A stretch of 64,000 bases of DNA from Pseudomonadota bacterium. Its GTDB lineage: Bacteria > Pseudomonadota > Gammaproteobacteria > Xanthomonadales > SZUA-38. Below, one piece after another: positions 26,314 to 35,044 of the stretch (position 1 is its first letter; every line of letters begins with the position of its first letter). The position numbers were made by a program, and so were the translations under genes. The notes below the pieces were generated by a model. The model made no database searches. It saw only the letters and a list, made by a program, of their open reading frames with translations, and had not been told where the DNA came from. The stretch spans positions 186,001-250,000 of the forward strand of contig JBCCCR010000001.1 of assembly GCA_039033415.1 (NCBI GenBank), given 5' to 3'.

Positions 26314-29300
26314 ATGAGCATCCGCACCACTTTCTGTGTCGCGGCCATTGCACTGGCCACGGGGGCGCAGGGCGCCATTGAGCTGAAGTCATCGACGTTT
26401 GGGGGTTTGAGCGCACGAAGCATCGGGCCAGCCGTGATGAGTGGCCGCATCTCGGCCATCGACGGCGTGGCCAGCGATGAAGCGCCGGTGACGCTCTACG
26501 TAGGCACGGCCAGTGGTGGAGTCTGGAAATCCGATGATGGTGGCATTGTCTACAAGCCGATTTTTGACGAGCACACGCAGTCGATCGGTGCGGTGCGCGT
26601 CGACCCCAGCAATGCCGAGACCATCTGGGTCGGCACGGGCGAAAGCTGGGTGCGCAACACGGTTGCTCCCGGTGACGGTGTTTATCGTTCTACAGACGGC
26701 GGCAGCAAGTGGCAGCACATGGGGCTCAAGGACAGCGACCATATCGCCGAGCTGCTGGTGCATCCGGAAAACAGCGACGTCGTGTTTGTCTGCGCGTTGG
26801 GTCACCTGTGGGCTGAGGGTGGTGACCGCGGCGTATTCCGCAGCCAGGATGGCGGACAGACCTGGGACAACGTGCTCAAAATCGACGACACCACCAGCTG
26901 CTCCGACCTGGCGATGACCCCCGACGGCGGCACGCTCTATGCCGGCATGTGGTACGTCCAGCGCTATCCGGACTTCTTCGAATCGGGCGGCGAAACCTCC
27001 GGGCTCTATCGGAGCACCGACGGTGGTGACACCTGGGAGGAGATGACGGACGGGATTCCCGAAGGCGAGAAAGGGCGGATTGCCGTCACCGTGGCGGCGT
27101 CTGAACCCGAGCGGGTTTACGCAACGATCGAAAGTGAGAACACCGCGCTGTATCGATCCGACGACGGCGGTGACACCTGGACCGAAAAGGACGACTCCGG
27201 AAACATCCAGATGCGGCCATTCTATTTCGGTGAGCTGGTGGTGGATCCGAATGACCCGGATCGCGTGTACAAGCCGGGTTTCAGCCTGACGGTTTCCGTT
27301 GACGGCGGGGACAGCTTCTCTGGCATGTTTGGGGCGGGCTTTTCCGTGTCCATCCACCCCGACCACCATGCGCTGTGGATCAACCCGAACAATCCGCAGC
27401 AGGTCTTCTTGGGAACCGACGGCGGCGTGTACGTTTCGGAGAACAAAGGTTTCAACTGGCGGCACGTGGCAAACCTGCCGGTCAGCCAGTTCTACCACGT
27501 GGCCGTCGATTCGCGCTGGCCGTACAACGTGTATGGCGGGCTCCAGGACAACGGCTCCTGGATGGGGCCGTCACAGGCGCCAGGCGGGATCCAGAACCGG
27601 CACTGGCAAAATATTGGTTTCGGGGACGGTTTCTGGTCATTCCCCGATCCGACGGATGATCGCATCCTGTACACCGAGTATCAGGGTGGCCAGCTCAAGC
27701 GGGTCGACCGGGAGACCGCTGAGATCAAGCGCATCCAGCCGGCGCCAGAAGAGGGCCAGGAGCAGCTGCGCTTCAACTGGAATACGCCGCTGCACCTGAG
27801 TGCCAGCAAACCCGGTACGATCTACTACGGCGCGCAGTACCTGTTTCGGAGCCGCGACCGCGGCGAATCTTGGGAGGCGATCTCCCCCGACCTGACAACC
27901 GATGATCCGGCAGGTCAGCGTCAGGCCGAGTCCGGCGGTATCTCCGTCGATAACACTACCGCCGAAAACTACACCACCATCTATTCGATCAGCGAATCAC
28001 CGCTGGATCACCGCATGATTTGGGTGGGTACCGATGACGGTAATGTCCAGCTCACCCGGAACGGCGGTCGCGCGTGGGAAAACGTGGCGGGCAACATCGA
28101 GGGTGTGCCGGCTGGCACGTGGGTATCGCGCGTTGAAGCCAGCCCCCACGACAAAGGCACTGCTTTTGTCACCTTCGACGGCCACCGTCGGGGTGATATG
28201 GAAACCTACCTGTTCAAGACGACCGATTTTGGACAATCCTGGACGGCCCTCGCCAGCGATGCCATCGAAGGCTATGCGTGGGTGGTCAAGCAAGATCCGG
28301 TCAATCCCGAGCTGCTCTTTCTAGGCACCGAGCGAGGTTTGTACATCAGCCTCGACAGCGGCGAAAACTGGGCGCGTTTTTCTCAAAACCTGCCGAAGGT
28401 GGCGGTTCATGACCTCGTTGTTCATCCCACCGAACACGACCTGGTTATCGGGACCCACGGGCGTGGCGTCTACGTCATCGACGACATCACGCCGCTGCGC
28501 GGCCTGACTCAGGAGATCATCGACGCCAACGTGGCGATTCTGCCGACCCGCGCAGCGCCCATGGTGCTGAACGCGCAGCTGCAGACTTTTGGCGCCAACG
28601 ACACGTTCACCGGCAACAATCCGCCGCAGTCCGCGACGATTGTTTATTACCTGAAAAAGCGTCACCTGTTCGGCGACCTCAAGGTGGACGTGTACGACCA
28701 AAACGATCGCCTGATCGCCACGCTGCCGGGCGGTAAGCGCATTGGTCTGAACCGGGTGGAATGGCCTATGCGCTTTAAGGCGCCCAAGTTCCCGCCGGCC
28801 ACCAATCTGGTCCCGGGTTTTCTTGGGCCGCGAGTCCCGGAAGGTGAGTACCGGGCCGTGTTGACCAAAGGGAAAGAAACGCTGGAGACCAACGTACAGC
28901 TGGTGGCTGATCCCCGAACGCCCCATTCAAAGCGCGATCGAGTCGCTCAGCAAACGCTGGCGCTGGAGCTCTACGACATGATCAACGATCTGACCTTCCT
29001 GTCAGACAACCTGATTGAGGTCCGGTCGCAGGCGATGAAGCATGCTGACGGCGCGGACGAAGCGCTCGCTGAGGCGCTCGAAGCTTATGCTGATGAGCTT
29101 GAAACGCTCCGGACGTCGCTGTCTTCCAGCAAGGGCGGCATGATCAGCGGCGAAGAACAGCTTCGCGAACGCCTCGGAACGCTGTACGGCAACGTGACCA
29201 GCTATGACGGCCGCCCGAGCGCCACACAGCTGAGCCGCCGCGACACCCTTGGGCAGGAGCTGACGGACGCACTGGAAGCCAGCGACTCCCTGCTGGTGTC

Positions 29301-29472
29301 AAAGCTTCAGGACGTGAATAACCAGCTTGGTGCGGCCGGCCTGGATGCGCTGACGGTGCTCGATCGGGCCGAGTGGAACGAGGAAGAAGGCATGGCGAGC
29401 TTCTCCACAGTCACGTGGCAGCCTGGCTGGAACGCCCTGCTGCCGCAGGCGCTGTGGGGCATCGTTCAGTAG
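26314..29472 (+). CDS. Exported VPS10/sortilin-like Asp-box propeller protein (glycosyl hydrolase-like)
   Basis: 1052 residues, with AGGGG before the ATG and a signal peptide ending near GAQGA. At least ten BNR/Asp-box motifs of the form S-x-D-x-G-x-x-W are visible (STDGGSKW, SQDGGQTW, STDGGDTW, SDDGGDTW, SENKGFNW, SRDRGESW, TTDFGQSW, SLDSGENW), so two propellers fill about 30-730. The C-terminal part has a beta-sandwich (about 770-880) and a helical region (about 885-1010). Such proteins are named glycosyl hydrolases in databases, but no catalytic acid is identifiable and a binding or scaffold role is equally possible. Probable operon with the LolA-like gene. Confidence 0.85.
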   Translation: MSIRTTFCVAAIALATGAQGAIELKSSTFGGLSARSIGPAVMSGRISAIDGVASDEAPVTLYVGTASGGVWKSDDGGIVYKPIFDEHTQSIGAVRVDPSNAETIWVGTGESWVRNTVAPGDGVYRSTDGGSKWQHMGLKDSDHIAELLVHPENSDVVFVCALGHLWAEGGDRGVFRSQDGGQTWDNVLKIDDTTSCSDLAMTPDGGTLYAGMWYVQRYPDFFESGGETSGLYRSTDGGDTWEEMTDGIPEGEKGRIAVTVAASEPERVYATIESENTALYRSDDGGDTWTEKDDSGNIQMRPFYFGELVVDPNDPDRVYKPGFSLTVSVDGGDSFSGMFGAGFSVSIHPDHHALWINPNNPQQVFLGTDGGVYVSENKGFNWRHVANLPVSQFYHVAVDSRWPYNVYGGLQDNGSWMGPSQAPGGIQNRHWQNIGFGDGFWSFPDPTDDRILYTEYQGGQLKRVDRETAEIKRIQPAPEEGQEQLRFNWNTPLHLSASKPGTIYYGAQYLFRSRDRGESWEAISPDLTTDDPAGQRQAESGGISVDNTTAENYTTIYSISESPLDHRMIWVGTDDGNVQLTRNGGRAWENVAGNIEGVPAGTWVSRVEASPHDKGTAFVTFDGHRRGDMETYLFKTTDFGQSWTALASDAIEGYAWVVKQDPVNPELLFLGTERGLYISLDSGENWARFSQNLPKVAVHDLVVHPTEHDLVIGTHGRGVYVIDDITPLRGLTQEIIDANVAILPTRAAPMVLNAQLQTFGANDTFTGNNPPQSATIVYYLKKRHLFGDLKVDVYDQNDRLIATLPGGKRIGLNRVEWPMRFKAPKFPPATNLVPGFLGPRVPEGEYRAVLTKGKETLETNVQLVADPRTPHSKRDRVAQQTLALELYDMINDLTFLSDNLIEVRSQAMKHADGADEALAEALEAYADELETLRTSLSSSKGGMISGEEQLRERLGTLYGNVTSYDGRPSATQLSRRDTLGQELTDALEASDSLLVSKLQDVNNQLGAAGLDALTVLDRAEWNEEEGMASFSTVTWQPGWNALLPQALWGIVQ

Positions 29473-29494
29473 CGATTCAAGCGTTAGCAAGAAC

Positions 29495-29932
29495 GTGGGC
29501 GCACAACCGATCGACGTCGACCTCGTCTCTGGTGAGGGCGATTTCGCTGAAGCTGCGAGCGTGCTCTCGCAGCTTCGGCCGCAATACTCGGAGTCGGGTT
29601 TGCGCTCGCAGATCAATAAACAGCGAGAGGCGGGCTACCAGGTCGCCTGCGCGCGCACAGCCGGCCGGATCATCGGCGTTGCGGGTTTTGTTGTCTGCGA
29701 AAAGCTGGCCTGGGGTAAACACATCTACGTTGATGATCTGGTCGTCGATGAAACTCATCGAAGCTCGGGTGCCGGCAGTGCGCTGATCAGCTGGCTAAAA
29801 GCTTATGGCCGCGAACTCGGGTGCCAGGAGCTCCATCTCGACTCGGGTGTCCAGCGCTTTGCCGCGCACCGCTTCTATCTGCGCCACGGCTTCGACATCA
29901 CCAGCCACCACTTTGCCGCCTGCAGGTTGTGA
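29495..29932 (+). CDS. GNAT family N-acetyltransferase
   Basis: 145 residues, GTG start 22 nt after the propeller gene. GNAT landmarks are present: IIGVAGFVV (beta4), HIYVDDLVVDETHRSSGAGSALISWL (acetyl-CoA loop, R-x-x-G-x-G/A pattern) and HLDSGVQRFAAHRFYLRHGFD (C-terminal motif). The acetyl acceptor is unknown. It may be read through from the upstream gene. Confidence 0.88.
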   Translation: MGAQPIDVDLVSGEGDFAEAASVLSQLRPQYSESGLRSQINKQREAGYQVACARTAGRIIGVAGFVVCEKLAWGKHIYVDDLVVDETHRSSGAGSALISWLKAYGRELGCQELHLDSGVQRFAAHRFYLRHGFDITSHHFAACRL

Positions 29933-29977
29933 ACCAGCACCTCCCGATCGACTTAGGCTAGCTCACACTGGCCGCGG

Positions 29978-31744
29978 TCACTCAGCAGGATCGAGCATCC
30001 CGTTCTGGGTAAGAAATCGGAGGGTCAAATCGTCAACGCGCTTTCGCGCTTCGTCGTTGCGAAAGAAGTGGCCTACCTCAAACAGGTGATGTCCGAAGGG
30101 GTTGTTCAGCTCTTCCATCCTGCCGACAAACTCTAGGAATTCAGTTTCCGGGGCCAGGTAGTCGTATTTGCCGTGAAACAGGATGGCAGGGACCAGCCCC
30201 GACTGGACGTTATGAAAGAGGGAAACCTTTTTCGCCTGGCCGTCGGTCATGGCTTCAAAGAAGGAGCTTTTGCCGGTGTTGTAGGTAGAGGAATGCAGGA
30301 TCAGCGCGTTGGGTCTAGAGTCTGCTTCGCTCGGGTCATCTGCTGACAGAATGGCGCTGGCGCCCGCAAGATGAGCGCCGGCGGAGAATCCGCCCGCCAC
30401 AACGCGGTCTGGATCGATGCCCAGCCGCACCGCGTTTTCTCGGGCCCAGCGAACGGCGGCCTTAACGTCCTCGATCGCGTTGAACATGTTTGACCCATGG
30501 ACGTCGGCGATCCGGTATTCAAAGGAGACAGCCACCATGCCCTGGGCCGCCAGCTTTTCGGCGGTGGTGTAAGACCACTCGGGAGTCCCGATTGCCCAGC
30601 CACCCCCGTGGAATGTCAGCAGCACCGGACGCTGATCGCCGGCCTTGTGGCCTTTGGGCAAGAAGATATGTGCCTCGAGGTCGACGCCATCGACCTGTCG
30701 GAAGATCTCGATGCGGTCGGCCCGCTCCCGTTCCGCCATCTCTTCTCGATGCTGGGCTTTGACGGTCGCCAGGAGCGGGTGAGCCGGGTAATCCTGCTCG
30801 AACTGAACCAACACCCGTTCCCAGTCGGCGGGTCCATAGTTGACCTGAAACGTGTTGAACATCTGGCCGTAGAGGTAGTTCTTGATGTCTGCTGCTGCGC
30901 TCAGGCTGTCAATGGTTTGATAGCGTGACAGGAGCTTCTCGCGCGGCTTGTCCCGATGGTCGAAGCGCGCGGGCCCGGCAGACTCGAACTGGACAATCTT
31001 GTCGATGAAACGGATGAAGCGCGGTGACCATAGCGCTCGGGGATCATTTAGACGGCTCTCGGCAATCGCCAGAAAATAGTCGTTTTCAGCCGGCACCGAT
31101 TTCTCGGTGATCTCCCGGTAAAGGCCCGGGTAGTAGAGACGCAGATTGTCGAAAGCGCTTTGGATCTCAACGTCGATCCGCTTCCGCAGGTCATCATGCA
31201 GTAGCTTGTCGGAGCGGCTGAGCCCGGCAATTGTTGCGCGAACTTCGTCCTGTTGCTGCGTGACGCTTCGGGAAAAATCTGCGTAATCGGCCGCAAAGAA
31301 AGCGCGGTAGTCGTCGGATATTTCCTTTTCTCTGTCAGTCAGTAGCGCCAGCGATGCTTGCAGCAAGCGGTTTTCCGCGGCGTGCTGTCCTGAAAAAGTG
31401 ACAGCCCCATCAGCGCCTGGGATCTTTACCTCAATCTCGCTGCCGGGCGGCGCAAAGACCTCAACGGTCCTGTCGGCAAGGCTGAGCCGATGAAAGGAGG
31501 CGCTAGCAACAAACTCGGCGCGGAACTCACCACCGGGATCCACAGCCACCTTGACGTCATCTTGGTGCTCGGAAACCGACCACCCGTCACTGATAGGTGG
31601 CGGAGAAGAGTTCAGCACGAGCGTTTGCTGTGCGTCGTTGACCTGCCCCTTAATCACGGTTCGATCGTCTTGGTCGGCAAAAGCCAGGTTTGCCAGCAGG
31701 AATAGGTAAATCGAAGCGGCCGTCAGGCGCAGGGGTCTGGTCAC
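29978..31744 (-). CDS. Exported alpha/beta hydrolase (HSL-like) with long N-terminal extension
   Basis: 588 residues from GTG 31744, signal peptide about 1-23 (LLANLAFADQ). The C-terminal half is a hormone-sensitive-lipase-type esterase: oxyanion motif HGGGW (379-383), nucleophile GFSAG (Ser454), Asp528 (HGKYDYL) and His559 (EVGHFF). The N-terminal 340 residues are unusual. A beta-rich segment (VIKGQVND..LNSSP, FRAEFVASASFHRLSLADRTVEVFAPPGSEIEVKI, FSGQHAAENRLLQ) resembles the DUF4369-like domain found before periplasmic thioredoxins, followed by a long helical linker. Substrate unknown. Tail-to-tail with the GNAT gene. Confidence 0.85.
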   Translation of the reverse strand: MTRPLRLTAASIYLFLLANLAFADQDDRTVIKGQVNDAQQTLVLNSSPPPISDGWSVSEHQDDVKVAVDPGGEFRAEFVASASFHRLSLADRTVEVFAPPGSEIEVKIPGADGAVTFSGQHAAENRLLQASLALLTDREKEISDDYRAFFAADYADFSRSVTQQQDEVRATIAGLSRSDKLLHDDLRKRIDVEIQSAFDNLRLYYPGLYREITEKSVPAENDYFLAIAESRLNDPRALWSPRFIRFIDKIVQFESAGPARFDHRDKPREKLLSRYQTIDSLSAAADIKNYLYGQMFNTFQVNYGPADWERVLVQFEQDYPAHPLLATVKAQHREEMAERERADRIEIFRQVDGVDLEAHIFLPKGHKAGDQRPVLLTFHGGGWAIGTPEWSYTTAEKLAAQGMVAVSFEYRIADVHGSNMFNAIEDVKAAVRWARENAVRLGIDPDRVVAGGFSAGAHLAGASAILSADDPSEADSRPNALILHSSTYNTGKSSFFEAMTDGQAKKVSLFHNVQSGLVPAILFHGKYDYLAPETEFLEFVGRMEELNNPFGHHLFEVGHFFRNDEARKRVDDLTLRFLTQNGMLDPAE

Positions 31745-31965
31745 AGTTTGTCTCTAGCTAGTGCTGCCAGTGGTGATACGATCCGGGCATCCAAAAGTTA
31801 CCGCCTTTTCGCCTCGATGAAGGCACTTTCGGCTAGGCAATCCGTATTTCGTCAGCCCGTCGCAACAGCAGCGAGGCAAAATTGAGCGACAATAAGCAGA
31901 CGCAGGTCCGACGTCCCTCTCGGTTGGGCCCCAACAACATTCACGCGGTTAACTGGAGCCAGCGC

Positions 31966-32589
31966 ATGTCTTTAATCTTTTATACCAACCCGATGTCCCG
32001 TGGCCAGATTGCACGATGGATGCTGGAAGAAGTAGGGCAGCCTTACGAACAGGTTTTGGTCGAGTACGGGCCGGAAATGAAATCGGCCGATTACCTGGCG
32101 ATCAACCCGATGGGCAAGGTCCCGGCGCTGGCCCACAATGGTCATGTCGTCACCGAGGCCGCAGCGATCTGCGCTTATCTGGCGGAGGCTTTCCCGGAGG
32201 CCAAACTCGCGCCAACCGCGGAGGAACGCGCGGACTACTATCGCTGGCTGTTTTTTACCGCCGGCCCCCTCGAGCAGGCGATCACCAACAAAAGTGTGTT
32301 CCAGCTCGAGCCGGATGCCAAGCAGCAGGCCACTGCCGGCTATGGTTCCTACGAGGCTGCTGTTGACGCCATCGAGTACGCGGTGTCCGGCAAAGACTTC
32401 GTTTGCGGCGCCCGCTTTACCGCCGCGGACGTCTACGTCGGATCTTCGGTTGATTGGGGGCTACAGTTCGGCACGATACCAACGCGTCCCGCCTTTGAGG
32501 CGTACGCCGAGCGGCTGCGTCAACGTAAGGCGTACACCAAGGCAAAAGCGATCGACCAGGAGCTGATTGCGGCGCAGCAAGGGGCCTGA
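31966..32589 (+). CDS. Glutathione S-transferase family protein
   Basis: 207 residues. ATG 31966 is chosen (GGAG 8 nt upstream, family-typical MSLIFYTNPMSRGQIARWMLEE); the upstream in-frame start at 31882 adds non-homologous residues. Thioredoxin-like N-domain with NPMSRG at the glutathione-activating position, NPMGKVPAL with the cis-Pro, and TEAAAICAYLAE. The helical C-domain contains FTAADVYVGS. Cytosolic conjugation or detoxification is expected; substrate not known. Single gene. Confidence 0.92.
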   Translation: MSLIFYTNPMSRGQIARWMLEEVGQPYEQVLVEYGPEMKSADYLAINPMGKVPALAHNGHVVTEAAAICAYLAEAFPEAKLAPTAEERADYYRWLFFTAGPLEQAITNKSVFQLEPDAKQQATAGYGSYEAAVDAIEYAVSGKDFVCGARFTAADVYVGSSVDWGLQFGTIPTRPAFEAYAERLRQRKAYTKAKAIDQELIAAQQGA

Positions 32590-32788
32590 TTCTAAAGGCG
32601 TCAGCAGAACGATGATCGCTTAACGCTTTCGCTCGAAGATCTTGAGACTCTACTGGATGGGGGTGGCAGCTTTCCACATCCGCAGCGATTCGAGTTCTCC
32701 GCGCTGCCAGGGTCGCCAGGCGGCGGGCGCTAGCCCATCAATTGCGCCCTCACGGAACAACAACGCGGGGCCGCGTAATGTTTTCGCT

Positions 32789-33217
32789 GTGGCCACCCGT
32801 TTCTACGTGTATTACGACGGAGCGTGCTCTGCGTGCGTGGAGCAGGCCGATCAGCTTCGCAAAGCCGATCGGCGTCACCAGAGGCTGCGTTTCGTCGACT
32901 GCGCGGGGGATGATTTCCACGACGACGCGGCGGAACGTGACGGCCTGACCCAGGCCGCACTCTTGCGTACCATCCACGTTCGGGGGAGCGACGGCGCCTG
33001 GTACCGGGGTGCTGAGGCCATCGCTCAGATCTACGAATCTCAGGAAATGAAGCGTGCCGCGCGCTTCTGGAAATCCCCGGTTGCCCACCTTGCGTATCAA
33101 TCGCTCATTTTCGTTCGCCCTCTTCTCACGCGGGTTGGCGGCGGCAAACTCGCGAGTCGGCTCGTGCGTCGACAGGCTGAGCGACTCAATCGCGATCAGG
33201 ACGAGCTTTCCGATTGA
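32789..33217 (+). CDS. Thiol-disulfide oxidoreductase, DCC family (DUF393)
   Basis: About 142 residues from GTG 32789, preferred because it lies just before the family's beta1 (FYVYYDGACSACVEQADQL). The DCC signature DGACSACV carries a CxxC pair. RLRFVDCAGDDF and RTIHVRGSDGAWYRGAEAI follow the family pattern. The ribosome site is weak, so the exact start is uncertain; the open frame runs back to 32642. Proposed redox role, substrate unknown. Confidence 0.82.
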   Translation: MATRFYVYYDGACSACVEQADQLRKADRRHQRLRFVDCAGDDFHDDAAERDGLTQAALLRTIHVRGSDGAWYRGAEAIAQIYESQEMKRAARFWKSPVAHLAYQSLIFVRPLLTRVGGGKLASRLVRRQAERLNRDQDELSD

Positions 33218-33440
33218 CCCAAAACCTCAACGGACCCATGTGGCACACCCGGTTGCGCGTTCCGCCCAGGCTTCTAACTGACAGTTCACCAGAGTGAGCC
33301 GCCGCGAACTGTGGCAAAATTTCGGGTAGGTGCAGGCATACCGAAGGCAAGATTTAGCGGCCCTGCAAAGGAGTGGAGATTTCGGATTTCGCATCGGCTG
33401 AGGCCGTTGCCGGCGAGCCCGAAAAAACGGCAGGGGAAAC

Positions 33441-34934
33441 ATGACCAGAACCCGTGCAATCACCGCGGCGAGCCAGCAGCGGCTTGCTGAGACCCATCGG
33501 CTGCTCATCGGCGGTCAGTGGATTGAATCTTCCGATCCCGAGCCCCGGGAAATCTTTGATCCGTCCACTGGCAAGGTCATCACAACGTGCTGGCAGGCGA
33601 CCGAAGAGGACACCAATCTAGCCGTCAAAGCCGCGAGGCAGTCCTTTGAGGAAGGTCCCTGGCGACAGATGACACCCGCGGCGCGAGCTCGGATTCTTTG
33701 GAGGCTCGCAGACCTGATCGAAGAGCGCGCCGGTGAATTGGGTGAGCTCGAAGCGCTGGACACGGGCAAATCGCAGCGGAACATCACCAACGACGAGGTA
33801 CCTTTTGCCGCTGAGTGTTTTCGCTATTTCGCGGGCTGGTGCACCAAGATCGAAGGCACCACCAAACAGATTTCCAGCGCGGGTGACGCCCGTTTCCACG
33901 TCTACACACTGCGAGAGCCGGTAGGCGTTGCTGCGCTGATTGTGCCCTGGAATGGGCCGCTCGTGCAGGCCTCCTGGAAGCTGGCGCCGGCGCTGGCGGC
34001 CGGCTGCAGCGTCGTGCTGAAACCCGCTGAGCTGACGCCGCTGACCACCAATCTTCTAGGCGAGTTGGTGGCCGAAGCGGGGATCCCCGAAGGAGTCGTC
34101 AACATCGTCCACGGTGACGGGGCAGTCGTAGGGAAAGCTCTCGCCGCCCATCCCGACGTCGATAAGGTGGCGTTTACCGGTTCGACCGACACCGGGAAGC
34201 GTATCGTTGAAGCGGCCAAAGGAAATCTGAAAAAGGTCTCCATGGAGCTGGGCGGAAAGTCGCCGGTCATTATTTTTGATGATGCAGATCTCCAGCAGGC
34301 GATTCCGGGCGCTGCGGCCGCCATCTTTGCCAACGCCGGGCAGGTCTGCGTTGCGGGATCGCGGCTCTACGTGCAGCAGCCGATTTATCAGGAAGTGATC
34401 CAGGGCATCGTGGAAATTGCCAAACGCACCCGCCTGTGATCCGGCCGAGACCCTGAGGTGGAAATGGGTCCTCTGATTTCTGCGCAGCACCTCGAGCGCG
34501 TGCATGGTCGCGTCGAGGAAGCCAAAGCTGACGGGGCCAACGTGCTGGTCGGCGGCAAGCCGGTGAAGAAACGCCCCGGGTATCTTTTTCAGCCTACGGT
34601 GATCGATCAGGTGAACCACTCGATGGCCATTATGCAGGAGGAGATATTTGGCCCGGTGCTCGCGACCACCTCTTTCCATGATGACATGCAGGCCATTCGT
34701 CTGGGCAACGAGACCCGCTACGGGCTCACGGCGAGCATCTGGACCCGGGATTTATCCCGAGCTCACAAGATGGCGGCCGATATCCAGGCAGGTCTCGTGT
34801 GGGTGAACTGTCACGGAATACCAGACATGGCGCTGCCCTGCGGGGGCGTCAAGCAATCCGGCTGGGGTCGGGAAAATGGTGAGGAGGCTCTGCTCCAGTT
34901 CACCGAGACCAAGTCGGTCGCGGTGAAGCTCTAA
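33441..34934 (+). pseudogene. Aldehyde dehydrogenase interrupted by in-frame TGA
   Basis: A complete NAD(P)-dependent aldehyde dehydrogenase reading frame of 497 codons with one stop. The first part (33441-34439) starts at ATG after AGGGG and contains PWNGP (Asn171), Lys194, FTGS, Glu269 (MELGGKSP) and catalytic Cys303 (GQVCVAG). Codon 333 is TGA (34437-34439). The same frame continues SGRDPEVEMGPLIS, EEIFGPV and the C-terminal oligomerisation segment (KQSGWGRENGEEALLQF) to 34934. Family members have Gly here, and GGA to TGA is a single change. The truncated product would lack the oligomerisation domain, so a recent pseudogene, sequencing error or readthrough are the options. Confidence 0.88.
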
Positions 34935-35044
34935 GCTCAGGAAATAACGCTATCGCGCTGGCAACTTACCTCGCCACGCAATCGGCAAGCTTTCCACTCT
35001 GCATGCACCACAGCGTATTGAGCGGTCGCTCGCATTGACCACGC

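Noticed and set aside
26389-27498. A 369-codon minus-strand frame inside the propeller gene
   Set aside because: Antisense shadow of the Asp-box repeats; His/Val/Gly-rich with no domain or ribosome site.
34437-34439. TGA in the aldehyde dehydrogenase read as selenocysteine
   Set aside because: Family members have Gly at this position, catalysis uses Cys303 upstream, and I see no convincing SECIS-type hairpin directly after the codon.
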